Below the pieces are notes generated by a model. That model was given only the letters and a program-made list of their open reading frames with translations. It ran no database searches and was not told the DNA's origin. A program made the translations under genes and the position numbers. A stretch of 64,000 nucleotides of DNA from contig NZ_CAJZAG010000005.1 of NCBI RefSeq assembly GCF_914271485.1, positions 310,001-374,000 on the forward strand, in the 5' to 3' direction. The stretch comes from Cupriavidus pampae. GTDB lineage: Bacteria > Pseudomonadota > Gammaproteobacteria > Burkholderiales > Burkholderiaceae. Positions 8,883 to 18,407 of this stretch are shown in pieces (position 1 is the first letter of the stretch; every line of letters starts with the position of its first letter).

Positions 8883-9521
8883 TCAAGCGGTGCCGCACAG
8901 ATAGCGCACGAGCTCGGGCGTGAGCCAGCCGAGCGCGGCGACCAGCACGACCCAGACCGCCAGCAGGAAGTGCCAGTATCGCGCGCACAGCGCGATACGC
9001 CTCAGCGTGCGCGGCCCGCTGCCACGATCGGTCGCGACCATCGCCCACGCGACAATGCCGCCCAGCATGTGCAGACCGTGCATGGCCGTGAGCAGATAGA
9101 AGAAGCTGCCGGCCGGATTGTTGGCGGGCACCACATGCATCGCGTACAACGCGTGCCACGCCCATAACTGCGAGGCCACGAACGCCATCGCCCCCACGCC
9201 ACCGAGCCGCAGGGCGATACGCGCGGGCGCCATGCGCCCTACGCGGCCGAGATGCGCGGAAGCCTGCATCGACACGCAGGCTCCGACCAACAACGCGGTG
9301 GAGAGCCACGTCTGCCACGGCAGCGCGACACGATGCCAATCGGGGCTGTCCATACGCATGATGTACGCGGCCAGGAACAGCGCGAACAATGACGTGACTA
9401 CCGCCATGAAGAACCACAGGCCCGTGCTGCCGGGCATCGGGGTGGGCATGCCCGGCCGCGTATCGCCGGAGGTGGCCCCACCACCGGCACCCCCGGACGC
9501 ATAGTTCGATTCGGTTCTCAT
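8883..9521 (-). CDS. Second cytochrome c oxidase subunit III-like membrane protein
   Basis: 212 residues from the ATG at 9521, overlapping the subunit I stop codon by 4 bases (ATGA), which indicates translational coupling. A Gly/Ser/Pro-rich N-terminus of about 30 residues precedes five hydrophobic segments. Subunit III-like motifs are SFFYLLTAMHGLHMLGG and CARYWHFLLAVWVVLVAAL, but the acidic motif of the true subunit III is not evident. It probably associates with the same oxidase. Having two subunit III-type genes in one operon is notable; the relationship could be divergent duplication. Confidence 0.78.
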   Translation of the reverse strand: MRTESNYASGGAGGGATSGDTRPGMPTPMPGSTGLWFFMAVVTSLFALFLAAYIMRMDSPDWHRVALPWQTWLSTALLVGACVSMQASAHLGRVGRMAPARIALRLGGVGAMAFVASQLWAWHALYAMHVVPANNPAGSFFYLLTAMHGLHMLGGIVAWAMVATDRGSGPRTLRRIALCARYWHFLLAVWVVLVAALGWLTPELVRYLCGTA

Positions 9522-11275
9522 GCCACGGCTCCCCGGCTGGAATGCGGCTCCGGTTCCGGCCCGCCCGCTTCGGGCGGCGCATTCTGTGCGATAAAGTCCT
9601 CGCGCGCGCCGGGCACGCTGTACGCGTAGGCCCAGCGATACACCACGGGCAGATGCGGCCCCCAATTGCCGTGCGCGGGCGGCGTGTCCGGCGTCTGCCA
9701 TTCGAGCGAGGCGGCACGCCATGGGTTGGGACCCGACGCGCGCCCCCGGACCAGGCTCCACCCGAGATTGAACACGAACAGCAATTGCGCCCCGGCCACG
9801 ATAAAGGCCGCGATCGAGATATACATGTTCATCACGTGCGCCGACTCCGGAATGAACGCGTAGTTCTCGTAGGCGTAATAGCGGCGCGGCATGCCGAGGA
9901 TGCCAAGGTAGTGCATCGGGAAGAAGATCGCGTAGGTACCGACGAACGTGATCCAGAAATGGATACGCCCCAGCGTGTCGTTGAGCATGCGACCCGTGAC
10001 CTTCGGGTACCAGTGATAGATGCCGCCGAACACCACGAGGATCGGCGACACGCCCATCACCATATGGAAATGCGCGACCACGAAGTATGTGTTCGACAGC
10101 GGAATGTCCACGCTGACATTGCCGAGGAACAGCCCCGTGAGCCCACCGATCACAAAGGTGCTGATAAATGCGATCGCAAACAGCATCGGCACCGAGAAGT
10201 GGATATCGCCACGCCACAACGTGATGACCCAGTTGTAGACCTTGATCGCCGTCGGCACCGCGATGATCAGCGTGGTCGTCGCGAAGAAAAAGCCGAAGTA
10301 CGGGTTCATGCCGCTGACGAACATATGGTGTGCCCACACCACGACTGACAGTAGGCCGATGGCGAGAATCGCCCACACCATGGTGCGATAACCGAAGATG
10401 CTCTTGCGCGCATGGACGCTGACGAGATCGGACACGATGCCGAACGCGGGCAGCGCCACGATATAGACCTCGGGATGCCCGAAGAACCAGAACAGATGCT
10501 GAAACAGCAGCGGACTGCCACCCTTGTAGTCGAGCTGCTGCCCCATCGAGACCATCGCCGGCATAAAGAAACTCGTGCCGAGGGTCTTGTCCAGCAGCAT
10601 CATCACGCCCGAGACGAACAGCGCCGGAAATGCCAGCAGCGCGAGGATCGTCGCCATGAAGATGCCCCACACCGACAGCGGCATGCGCAGCAGCGTCATG
10701 CCCTCGGTGCGTGCCTGCAGCACCGTGGTCACGTAGTTGAGCCCGCCCATGGTCGCGGCGACGATAAAGATCACCAGCGAAACCAGCATCAGGATGATGC
10801 CCCAGTCATAGCCAGGTGTGCCTGGCAGGATCGCCTGCGGCGGATAGAGCGTCCAGCCCGCGCCGGTGGGTCCGCCCGGCACGAAGAAGCTCGACAGCAA
10901 CACCAGCACCGACAGAAAGTACACCCAGAAACTCAGCATGTTCAGGTACGGGAACACCATGTCGCGCGCGCCGACCATCAGCGGGATCAGGTAGTTGCCA
11001 AACCCGCCGAGAAACAGTGCTGTCAGCAGATAGATCACCATGATCATGCCGTGCATGGTGACGAACTGGTAATAGCGGCTGGCGTCGATAAACGAGAACT
11101 GCCCGGGAAAACCGAGCTGCAGGCGCATCAGGTTGGACAGCGTGACGCCGATCAGTCCGACGAAGATCGCGACGATCGTGTACTGGACCGCAATCACCTT
11201 GTGATCCTGGCTCCAGACATAACGCGTCCAGAAACTCTGTGGGCCGTGGTCCGGAGATGCTTCGGCATGGCTCAT
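9518..11275 (-). CDS. ctaD: Cytochrome c oxidase subunit I (heme-copper, caa3-type)
   Basis: 585 residues. The ATG at 11275 has GGAGGT about 5 bases upstream and begins 17 bases after the ctaC stop codon; the longer frame runs through ctaC. Twelve membrane helices. Metal ligands are visible: low-spin heme His in TMHGMIMV, the CuB/cross-link site WFFGHPEVYI, HHMF, and the heme pair in VVAHFHMVMG. It is the catalytic subunit that reduces oxygen to water and pumps protons in the inner membrane. The Tyr of HPEVY places it with A-type oxidases. The CuA-bearing subunit II upstream shows that the electron donor is cytochrome c rather than quinol. Confidence 0.95.
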   Translation of the reverse strand: MSHAEASPDHGPQSFWTRYVWSQDHKVIAVQYTIVAIFVGLIGVTLSNLMRLQLGFPGQFSFIDASRYYQFVTMHGMIMVIYLLTALFLGGFGNYLIPLMVGARDMVFPYLNMLSFWVYFLSVLVLLSSFFVPGGPTGAGWTLYPPQAILPGTPGYDWGIILMLVSLVIFIVAATMGGLNYVTTVLQARTEGMTLLRMPLSVWGIFMATILALLAFPALFVSGVMMLLDKTLGTSFFMPAMVSMGQQLDYKGGSPLLFQHLFWFFGHPEVYIVALPAFGIVSDLVSVHARKSIFGYRTMVWAILAIGLLSVVVWAHHMFVSGMNPYFGFFFATTTLIIAVPTAIKVYNWVITLWRGDIHFSVPMLFAIAFISTFVIGGLTGLFLGNVSVDIPLSNTYFVVAHFHMVMGVSPILVVFGGIYHWYPKVTGRMLNDTLGRIHFWITFVGTYAIFFPMHYLGILGMPRRYYAYENYAFIPESAHVMNMYISIAAFIVAGAQLLFVFNLGWSLVRGRASGPNPWRAASLEWQTPDTPPAHGNWGPHLPVVYRWAYAYSVPGAREDFIAQNAPPEAGGPEPEPHSSRGAVA

Positions 11276-11292
11276 GCGTGACCTCCCTTGGT

Positions 11293-12489
11293 CTACTTTG
11301 CTCCCGCCTGTGGCGCCCCACCCGCGGCGGCGCCCTGCGCGCGGATATAGGCCGTCAACGCGGCCACCTCGGCCTCGGTCACCGGCAGCTTCGGCATCAG
11401 CGGCCCGAAGCCCTTGACCAGCCGCGCATGCGGGTCCTCGATCTCTTGCTTCAGGAATGCATCGTCGACCGTGGCCGTACTGCCGTCGACGAACGTCTCG
11501 GTCTTGCCGTAGAGCCCCTTCCACGTCGGCCCCACGCCGGGCGCGCCATCGATACTGTGGCAACCCACGCAGCCCTTGCTCTGCGCCAGCGAGCGCCCCA
11601 TCTCGATCAGATCGGCCGCGGCCGCCACGCCGGCACCGCCCGTGCCACCAACGGCCCCCGCGCCTGCCGTAGGGGCCGCCGCCACCGGTGCGATCGCCCG
11701 CACCTGCGTCATGGCGAAGGTCTGCTGTTTGGCGAGCCACGCCTCGAACGCGGCCGGCTCATCCACGACGACGTGCCCTCGCATGTTGTAGTGCCCCACG
11801 CCGCAAAGCTGCGCGCACAGGATGTCGAAGCGCCCGGTCTGCGTCGGCGTGAACCAGAACGAGGTGATCATGCCCGGCACCATGTTCATGCGCGCGCGAA
11901 ATGGCGGCACATAGAAGTCATGCAGCACATCCTTGGAGCGCAGCAGTACCTTGATAGGTTGGTTCAGCGGCAGATGCACCTCGGGCCCAACCACGATCAC
12001 GTCGTCCTGCCCGTTGGGATCGCCAGGGTTGACGCCTAGCGGATTGGTCGCGCTGACAAAGCGCATGTCGGAGGTGCCGAGCTGCCCGCCGCGCCCCGGA
12101 AAACGGAAGGCCCATTGCCACTGCTGCCCTACCACCTCGAGCACCATCGCCTGCTGTGGCGGCCGCACGTAGTCCGCGTAGACGAACAGCCCGGGGGCGA
12201 GCAACGCGATGATGCCGACCGTGGTGATGGCAATCAGGCCCCATTCGAGCCGGCGATTTTCAGGCGCGTAGTGCGCGCGATGCCCCTCGCGATGACGATC
12301 GCGCCAGACGATGTAGCCGAGGAGCAGATTGATGACGACGAAGAAGACGCCGGTGATGGCGAGGGTAATGGTCAGCGTGTCGTCCATCTGCTTCCAGTTG
12401 GACGCCAGCGGCGTTGCCCACCACGGGCTCAGGAAATGAAAGAGCACCGAAGCGACAACGAGGACCACGAGCGCAATGGCGATGGCCAT
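11293..12489 (-). CDS. ctaC: Cytochrome c oxidase subunit II with fused cytochrome c domain
   Basis: 398 residues. The ATG at 12489 has AGGAGG 6 bases upstream; a GTG at 12495 directly abuts that site and is rejected. Order of domains: an N-terminal hydrophobic segment, a second membrane helix (about 45-62) and a third hydrophobic stretch (about 83-105), a cupredoxin domain with the CuA motif CAQLCGVGHYNM (Cys225, Cys229, His233), an Ala/Gly-rich linker, and a class I cytochrome c with CVGCH (307-311) and a later Met-containing LMPKLP. This architecture defines a caa3-type oxidase. It is the first gene of the five-gene operon. No heme A synthesis or Cu assembly genes are nearby. Confidence 0.94.
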   Translation of the reverse strand: MAIAIALVVLVVASVLFHFLSPWWATPLASNWKQMDDTLTITLAITGVFFVVINLLLGYIVWRDRHREGHRAHYAPENRRLEWGLIAITTVGIIALLAPGLFVYADYVRPPQQAMVLEVVGQQWQWAFRFPGRGGQLGTSDMRFVSATNPLGVNPGDPNGQDDVIVVGPEVHLPLNQPIKVLLRSKDVLHDFYVPPFRARMNMVPGMITSFWFTPTQTGRFDILCAQLCGVGHYNMRGHVVVDEPAAFEAWLAKQQTFAMTQVRAIAPVAAAPTAGAGAVGGTGGAGVAAAADLIEMGRSLAQSKGCVGCHSIDGAPGVGPTWKGLYGKTETFVDGSTATVDDAFLKQEIEDPHARLVKGFGPLMPKLPVTEAEVAALTAYIRAQGAAAGGAPQAGAK

Positions 12490-12570
12490 ACCCACCCTCC
12501 TCTACGCAGACGCCGTCGCAAAAGAGACGCACGACCCACGCACAAGTGGTTCAAGCGTAGTGCATAGGTC

Positions 12571-12599
12571 GCAATTGCGGCAAGTGCTGCCGCAATTGC
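12571..12599. repeat. Perfect 12-bp inverted repeat between oxidase operon and upstream membrane gene
   Basis: GCAATTGCGGCA (12571-12582) and TGCCGCAATTGC (12588-12599) around a 5-base loop, 14 bases past the stop of the membrane-protein gene and about 80 bases before ctaC. It could end the upstream transcript, although no T run follows, or bind an oxidase regulator. Each arm itself contains the palindrome GCAATTGC. Confidence 0.6.
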
Positions 12600-12612
12600 A
12601 TCAGTGCCGCTA

Positions 12613-13116
12613 TCAGTGCATCACGTCTCTGGATTCGAGCTTCCAGTAGCAGATGGCCATCACCATGCCGAACAGCATGTGGGCGATCAGTGTGTGCCAG
12701 CCGCGCGCATCCACAAACCATGGAAACACGCTGGTCATCACGTAGAAGTTGAACAGGTACACGATCATGCCGAATACCGCGCCGGCCAGTACCGCCATGC
12801 CCGGGCTCGAGTCGAGGTGGAACGGCGCCATGATCGCGCCCAGCACCATGCCGAGTACCGCACCGAGCACGAAATGGATGACGAGTGCCGCGCCCACGGT
12901 GCCGATGCTGAACAGCGAGTTTTGCATCACGTCCTGACCCATTACGATCGCCGCGATCATGCGCGTCGGCACCCATGGGTTCACGCCGGACAGCATCGAG
13001 GCCCAGAACAATTCCAGCACGATCAGGAACGCGCCCGCGGCAACGCCCGATACGGCTGCCGCACTCCAGTCCGGCAGGCGCCGCACGTAATGGTGCGAAT
13101 GCATATGAAGTTCCAT
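12613..13116 (-). CDS. Membrane protein of unknown function upstream of the oxidase operon
   Basis: 167 residues from the ATG at 13116, with AGGAGA about 8 bases upstream; the frame continues further back without a plausible start. A His-rich start (MELHMHSHHYV) precedes about four hydrophobic segments (AVSGVAAGAFLIVLELFW, ALVIHFVLGAVLGMVLGAIM, GMAVLAGAVFGMIVYLFNFYV, TLIAHMLFGMVMAICYW). I do not recognise the family. Its position on the same strand just before ctaC suggests a link to respiration, but the palindrome between them may separate transcription. Confidence 0.72.
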   Translation of the reverse strand: MELHMHSHHYVRRLPDWSAAAVSGVAAGAFLIVLELFWASMLSGVNPWVPTRMIAAIVMGQDVMQNSLFSIGTVGAALVIHFVLGAVLGMVLGAIMAPFHLDSSPGMAVLAGAVFGMIVYLFNFYVMTSVFPWFVDARGWHTLIAHMLFGMVMAICYWKLESRDVMH

Positions 13117-13274
13117 GATGGTCTCCTCTTGATGGCTTCGCATTAGTACTGAATTCATGGCTTCGTGAGTCCAGCATAGGACACGCGGCGCATGATTCCG
13201 CGCCATGGAACGCGCATGAATCGGGCACGCCACCTGCGAGCAAAAAGATAGGGACAACCCTGAGACCAACTGCC

Positions 13275-13301
13275 TTGTATTCGCCACACACGGCCTATAC
13301 T
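13275..13301 (+). promoter_or_regulatory. Candidate sigma-70 promoter of the 60-residue membrane peptide
   Basis: TTGTAT (13275-13280) and TATACT (13296-13301) separated by 15 bases, followed about 30 bases later by the start codon at 13334. The -10 is good, but the spacer is shorter than ideal. Confidence 0.4.
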
Positions 13302-13333
13302 GGAAGCACAAAGACACAAGACAGGAGACCGCC

Positions 13334-13516
13334 ATGTTCCATCTTCAGGCGCACGATCTTGTATTTCTGGCTCCGATGGCACTTGTCGGATTGCTGGCGA
13401 TGGGCGCGGTACCCGTCGCCGCCAAGGCGTTGAGGATCAGCTGCCGGTGTGCCGGCGTGATCATTGGCCTGGTCATGGGTATTCTGGTTCTGGAAGCGCT
13501 ACCGCTGCTGATATAG
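13334..13516 (+). CDS. Small hydrophobic membrane peptide, 60 residues
   Basis: The ATG at 13334 is preceded by AGGAGA (13323-13328) at good spacing, with a plausible promoter further up. The product has two hydrophobic stretches (FLAPMALVGLLAMGAVPVAA and CAGVIIGLVMGILVLEALPLLI) joined by a short basic loop with two Cys (ISCRC), so it is probably an inner-membrane hairpin. No family is recognised. It is transcribed divergently from the membrane gene beside the oxidase operon. The evidence for a real gene is the ribosome binding site, promoter and coherent membrane pattern. Confidence 0.6.
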   Translation: MFHLQAHDLVFLAPMALVGLLAMGAVPVAAKALRISCRCAGVIIGLVMGILVLEALPLLI

Positions 13517-13653
13517 CGGCAGGCCGAAAGACCACCGCACTCTCCGTATGCGTGGCATCGGAGAGCGGTGAACGCCTTGTCCGTTGGACTCCGGCGTTTG
13601 AAACGGCTGATTGCCCGAGATTGATCGCGGATTGATCGCGGATTGCGATCGAA

Positions 13654-13839
13654 TCAGAACTCGATCATCGCGAAATCTTCCTTGCCGACGTCGCATTCGG
13701 GGCAACGCCAGTCGACGGGAATATCTTCCCACCGGGTGCCCGGGGCGATGCCATCGTCAGGCCATCCCTGCTCTTCGTCATACACCCAACCGCAAATCAC
13801 ACATACCCAAGTCTTGTAAGCGACGGCTTCCTGCTGCAA
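13654..13839 (-). CDS. Rubredoxin
   Basis: 61 residues from a TTG at 13839; a purine-rich stretch (GGAGAGA) precedes it and no ATG is available. The four iron ligands are Cys13 and Cys16 (CVICGW) and Cys46 and Cys49 ([11 protein letters not shown]), with the conserved [17 protein letters not shown] loop between. Rubredoxins are small cytoplasmic one-electron carriers that feed alkane hydroxylases or oxidative-stress enzymes. No partner oxygenase or reductase gene is adjacent. Confidence 0.93.
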   Translation of the reverse strand: MQQEAVAYKTWVCVICGWVYDEEQGWPDDGIAPGTRWEDIPVDWRCPECDVGKEDFAMIEF

Positions 13840-13942
13840 AACGTCTCTCCGTAAATGAATTCGATGGAACGGGCCGCATGATACCGCGCCTTGGCCGCGG
13901 CCCGTTTTTTGCGTCTGGAGGTACCTGACAGGCCCCTGCCGC

Positions 13943-16900
13943 CTACTGGCGGATCGAGAAGTCCACGCGGTTCGGGCCGCCCTTGTCCTTGATGCCTTCC
14001 GCGTTAAGTTTCGGCGCGGTCAGGAACAGCTTGGCATCGGGCACCTTGCCCTCGCGTTCGAGCGCCTGCTTGACCGCCAGCGCGCGCTGCTCGGCCAGCT
14101 GCCGCAGTTCCGTCTCGGTGACCGGCGCATTCGCAAGCAGGAGCTTCTCCATCTCCGCCGTCGGCAGCGACTTGGTCAGGCCGATCATGTTGGTCGGCTT
14201 CTTGAACGACTCGCGCTTGTACACCGCTTCCAGATACTTCGGATATTCCTGCGGCGACACCGTGACCTTCGCGCCCTGCTCACCGCCCTCGTCCTCCGCG
14301 GCCTGGCCACCCGAGCGCGCGCTGCGGCGCAGCTCGCGCTCTTTCTGCTCGGCCACCCGCTGGTCCAGCCATACGCGGCGCGCGCCATCGGCATCGGTGG
14401 CGGGATCGATACGGCCACTGATCTCGAGCCGCAACGACGGACGGTCGTTGAGCGCCTTGGCCACCGTGGCGATCTTCTCCTGCGCGTCCTTCGACAACGT
14501 GGCGCTGCCGGGCGCGAACTCGATATAGCCAAGCTCCTCGCCACTGCCGCCGAATGCGGAGGCGATCAGCGAGAACGGCGAGGTAATCGCCTTGGTCAGC
14601 AGGTTGACGATCACGCGCACGATCACGCCGCCGATGCTGAACTCGGGATCGGACAGCGAGCCCGACACCGGCAGGTTCACGTCGATCACGCCATTGCGGT
14701 CCTTGAGCAGCGACACCGCCAGCAGCACGGGCAGCTTGGTCGCATCGGGACTGTCGACGCGCTCGCCGAACGTGAGCTGATCGAGGTAGAGGTGATTGCG
14801 CGCATCGAGCTTGCCGTTCTCGATCTTGTACGCGACGTCCACCGTGAGCTTGCCCTTGGTGATTGGATACCCCGCGTACTTGGTCGCGTACGGCGTCAGA
14901 CGCGTGAGCTCCACGCCCGCGGCCTTCGCCGCGATATCGAGGAACAGCTGCTCGCCGAGCGGATTGAGCTTGCCGCTGATGCTCACCGGCGCGTCGTCGT
15001 CGAGCCGGCCATTGAGCACGAGGTCCGCGGGTGTCGGGTCCGACGACGACACCTTGGAGATCGAGCCCTTCATGTCGGTCAGGTTGGCCGTGTAGTTCGG
15101 TTTGACGAAGAAGTCCGAGAAATTGATGTTGCCCTTGTTGATCGACACGCCGCCGAGCCGGATCTGCGGTGCGGGGCCCGCGGCCTTGGCTTCCTTGGTG
15201 GCCGTGGCTGAGGGTGCCGCCGCAGGTGCCGATGCTGCTGGTGCCGACGCGGCATTCGCCTGCGTCAGGCTGGTGGACGGCGCCGGCTGGCCGCGTTCGC
15301 TGCCACCAGCCATTACGTCCTGCAGGTTCAGCCGTCCGTTCGCATTCAGGATCACGCGCGCATAGAAGTCCGACAGCGCGATGTTGTTGACGCCCACGCG
15401 CATCGGGCCGCGCGCCTCGTCCATGGCGAAGTCGATACCGGTCACCGCGAGCGAGCGCCAGCGCAGGAAGTCGTCGCCACTGATGCGATCGACCGTGCGC
15501 ACGTTGCCCGCCAGCGCGTTGCCGGCGAAATGCGCGGCGATCGGCTTGCCCGCGGGCGCGTTGACGTCCAGCTTGCCCTTGACGGTCATGGTGCCGCCGC
15601 GCAGGGCCGCATTGAAGCGGTCAGCTAAATATGGCTGCAGCGGCGCGAGGTCGATCTCACGCACGTCGAGCTGCATCTGCGCGCCTGGCGTGGTGGGCAT
15701 CAGGTTGCCTTCGAGGCCGATCACGCCACGGCGGCCGGACTCCGCATGCAGCGTCACGGGAAGCGCCGCGTTGGTCAGCGGCCACGTCACCGTGCCGCTC
15801 GAGAAGCCGATATTGCGGTACTGGTGAATCACAGGCCGGCCACGATTGGCCTCGGCGGGCTCGTAGTCCGCCAGCCGCGCGGCACCGCCGTCGACGTTGA
15901 CCTTGCCGATGCGCACCTTCCATCCCGGGGGAGTGGCATTGGCGTTGGCGCCGCCATTGGTCTTGTTGGCGCCATTGGCCGTGGCGCTGCCCTGCGGCGG
16001 CGCAGCGGCAGCGCGTGCCGGCGCGGCCTTCACACGTTCGGACTGCACGGCCCAGATGCGCGCCATTTCGAGCAGCTGCCCGCTATGGTCGCGCGTGGCC
16101 GCGATCTGCGGCTGTACCAGCGAGAGTGCGCTGCTGTCAAAGGTCTGCTTCGCCAGATCGAGGTTGATGTCCTCGAGCACAAGCTTCTCCGCGCGCACCA
16201 GCGGCAGCTGCGCGCCTTCGACGTCGGCGGCACGCCGTTGCGCCACGGTCCTGCGCTCGCGGCCACTGCCGCGCTGCGCGCGCGTGACCTCGCGCTGCGA
16301 TTCGGCGGCTGTGTCGCGCGCCTCGCCGGCGGCCCCTGCGCGTGCGCCATTGCGGCTGCCATTGCGGCTGTCATTGCGGGCCCGCTCGCGTGGTCGGTCA
16401 CCCGCCCTGTCGCCGGCGGCAGCCGTATCGTCAGCCTGCGCGGCAGGGCTGGCCGGCAGTGCGATCGGCTCGCGCGTCGCCACATAGACCGGCGACAGTT
16501 CGAGCCGGGACTTCTCCAGCACGAACTGGAACGTCGGCTGCGTCCACGCCATGCGGTAGTGCAGCTCCGCATTGATGCCGGTGTCGCCGAACTGGCTCTG
16601 CAGCTCGCGCGGCCACCAGGCGGCAAACCCCTGCGGGCGCAGACCCGTGGTCTTCAGCGTGCCGGCAAGCGTGCCCTGCCGCAGCGCGAGCTCGCCGGTA
16701 TGGTCGAGCGTCTGGCCGTCGGCAATCGTGACCTTGGCGTTGAGTTGTGCGGGCTTGTCGCCAGCGCTGGCAAGATTTGCGATCTCGACATTGACCGGGC
16801 CGATGTCGAGCTTGCCCGGGCCCGACGGCGCGAGCTCGTCCTGGAAGCCAAGCTTCGCGTCCTTCAGCGTAATGCGCTGAATCGCGTAGCTGAACGGCTC

Positions 16901-18079
16901 CGCCTGCGCAGGCGGCGGTGCTGCCGCAGCCGAAGCGGGGGCCGCAGGCGCAGAGGCTGGCGCGGTGGCAGCGACCGGCACTGCCTTGGGTGCGGGAGTG
17001 TTCTCCGGCAGAAACGCCGTGGCAAGGTTCAGCGAACCATCCGCGCGGCGAATCGCCTGCAGGGCCAGCCCTTCCAGATCGATGCTGCGAATGCTCGCAC
17101 GATTGGCCAGCGGCTCGACGCGGTCAAGATCAATGGCCAGCCGGCCCGCCTTGATGATCGGCGCCCCTGCGTGCGTGACGATATCGGCATCGCGCAGCAC
17201 CACGGTGCCAGAGACGGACAGGTCCTGCTTGTCCTTGTCCTGACGGAAGCCCACCACGAGCCGCGTATCGATCAGCCCGCTCTTGATCTCCGCGTCCTTG
17301 AGGCGCGGCGCGAAGGCCATGTAGGTCGGCACTTCGAGCGCATCGAGATTCACGTTCAGGTTGGTCTCGCGCGTATCGGCAAACGGCTGCGAGGTGCCCT
17401 CGAGTGAGAGCGGCGAGCCGTTGATCTTCGCGAACAGCGTCGGCCGCGTATTGATGGACGCGTCGTGCGGCAGGTTCGAGAGGAACGGCAGCGTCAGCGT
17501 GAAATTCTCGACGCGCTGGATCGTGTCGCGAGGCTTGTCCTCATACACGAACGTCGAGTTGGTCACCGCGATATTGCTGATCGAGAACCGTGCCGGCTTG
17601 GCGTCGGCAGGCTTGGGCGGCGCGGCCGCGAAGCGCTCCTCGACATCGGCGAAATTCATGCGGCCCTGCGCGTCGCGCACCACGTGCACCGACAGCTTGT
17701 CGACGTGCAGGCTGTGCACCACCGGCGCCAGATGCCACAGCGAGGCGACGGACGCGTTCGCATCCACCTCGCCCAGCGTGACCATTGGCGTGGTGCCATC
17801 GGGCTCGAAGATGGTCAGGTCATTGAGCGTCGCTGCAAGGTCGAACGGCCGCACCTGCGCGGCGCCCAGCGTGACCTTGCGGCCCAACGCCTCGGTCGCC
17901 TGCTTCTCGACCAGATACTTCACCAGCGGCGGCCCGCCGAAATATCCAGCCAGACCGAACAGCACGATCGCGATCACGATGCCGAGGAGCACGCGCAACG
18001 CGAGGCGCCGTCGTGGCGTGGCATTGGCCCTGGCTCCGGCCGTTCGCGCGGCAGCGCCGATGGAATCCTTGAATGACAT
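13943..18079 (-). CDS. Large AsmA-like DUF748 envelope protein with OmpA-like C-terminus
   Basis: 1378 residues from the ATG at 18079. After a basic N-terminus comes one membrane anchor ([19 protein letters not shown]), then long beta-rich periplasmic repeats of the AsmA/DUF748 type ([25 protein letters not shown], repeated [17 protein letters not shown] blocks). Residues about 548-615 form an Arg/Asp/Ala-rich low-complexity insert. The last 250 residues contain an OmpA-like block ([42 protein letters not shown]). Related AsmA-like proteins bridge the periplasm and move phospholipid to the outer membrane; that role here is inferred from the family. It is transcribed alone, divergent from an MFS gene. 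Confidence 0.85.
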   Translation of the reverse strand: MSFKDSIGAAARTAGARANATPRRRLALRVLLGIVIAIVLFGLAGYFGGPPLVKYLVEKQATEALGRKVTLGAAQVRPFDLAATLNDLTIFEPDGTTPMVTLGEVDANASVASLWHLAPVVHSLHVDKLSVHVVRDAQGRMNFADVEERFAAAPPKPADAKPARFSISNIAVTNSTFVYEDKPRDTIQRVENFTLTLPFLSNLPHDASINTRPTLFAKINGSPLSLEGTSQPFADTRETNLNVNLDALEVPTYMAFAPRLKDAEIKSGLIDTRLVVGFRQDKDKQDLSVSGTVVLRDADIVTHAGAPIIKAGRLAIDLDRVEPLANRASIRSIDLEGLALQAIRRADGSLNLATAFLPENTPAPKAVPVAATAPASAPAAPASAAAAPPPAQAEPFSYAIQRITLKDAKLGFQDELAPSGPGKLDIGPVNVEIANLASAGDKPAQLNAKVTIADGQTLDHTGELALRQGTLAGTLKTTGLRPQGFAAWWPRELQSQFGDTGINAELHYRMAWTQPTFQFVLEKSRLELSPVYVATREPIALPASPAAQADDTAAAGDRAGDRPRERARNDSRNGSRNGARAGAAGEARDTAAESQREVTRAQRGSGRERRTVAQRRAADVEGAQLPLVRAEKLVLEDINLDLAKQTFDSSALSLVQPQIAATRDHSGQLLEMARIWAVQSERVKAAPARAAAAPPQGSATANGANKTNGGANANATPPGWKVRIGKVNVDGGAARLADYEPAEANRGRPVIHQYRNIGFSSGTVTWPLTNAALPVTLHAESGRRGVIGLEGNLMPTTPGAQMQLDVREIDLAPLQPYLADRFNAALRGGTMTVKGKLDVNAPAGKPIAAHFAGNALAGNVRTVDRISGDDFLRWRSLAVTGIDFAMDEARGPMRVGVNNIALSDFYARVILNANGRLNLQDVMAGGSERGQPAPSTSLTQANAASAPAASAPAAAPSATATKEAKAAGPAPQIRLGGVSINKGNINFSDFFVKPNYTANLTDMKGSISKVSSSDPTPADLVLNGRLDDDAPVSISGKLNPLGEQLFLDIAAKAAGVELTRLTPYATKYAGYPITKGKLTVDVAYKIENGKLDARNHLYLDQLTFGERVDSPDATKLPVLLAVSLLKDRNGVIDVNLPVSGSLSDPEFSIGGVIVRVIVNLLTKAITSPFSLIASAFGGSGEELGYIEFAPGSATLSKDAQEKIATVAKALNDRPSLRLEISGRIDPATDADGARRVWLDQRVAEQKERELRRSARSGGQAAEDEGGEQGAKVTVSPQEYPKYLEAVYKRESFKKPTNMIGLTKSLPTAEMEKLLLANAPVTETELRQLAEQRALAVKQALEREGKVPDAKLFLTAPKLNAEGIKDKGGPNRVDFSIRQ

Positions 18080-18407
18080 GGTTACCCAGAAAAAATGACC
18101 CCTTGCATTGGCTCGGAAAGGTGCCCTGGAAATCGCTGGCGGGTGGTGTGCCCCGGATTTCACTTTTTTTAGCATTATGGCAACGGATTATGGCAAGGCA
18201 AAGGACCATTTCAAAACATTCCGGCATTCCAAAAAGGGAAAACGGGCGCTTCTGGTATCGTTACGCCTTTCGCGAAGCGACCCCCCTTCAGGCCGGCTGG
18301 CATATCCGCCGCCGCGCGCCTGGCCGAGCACGCCATCCTTCGTGCCCTCCGCCCCACGCCATCCGTGTAGCGCGCTTCGTATGTGACACCACAATGCGAG
18401 CTTTTTC
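18080..18407. other. Divergent intergenic region between DUF748 gene and MFS symporter
   Basis: 328 bases without a convincing gene; a 92-codon plus-strand frame here turns Pro/Ser/Arg-rich and has no family resemblance. The 10-base direct repeat ATTATGGCAA occurs at 18174-18183 and 18187-18196, next to a T run. Promoters for both flanking genes should lie here. Confidence 0.6.

Noticed and set aside
8883..10670. Long minus-strand frame extending the second subunit III gene into subunit I
   Set aside because: The upstream part is a shifted reading of ctaD; the ATGA overlap at 9518-9521 marks the true start.
15746..17407. 553-codon plus-strand frame opposite the DUF748 gene
   Set aside because: Arg/Ala-rich composition without a domain; the minus-strand protein is coherent across the whole stretch.
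18108..18386. 92-codon frame in the DUF748/MFS intergenic region
   Set aside because: It turns into Pro/Ser/Arg-rich low-complexity sequence; no conserved domain.
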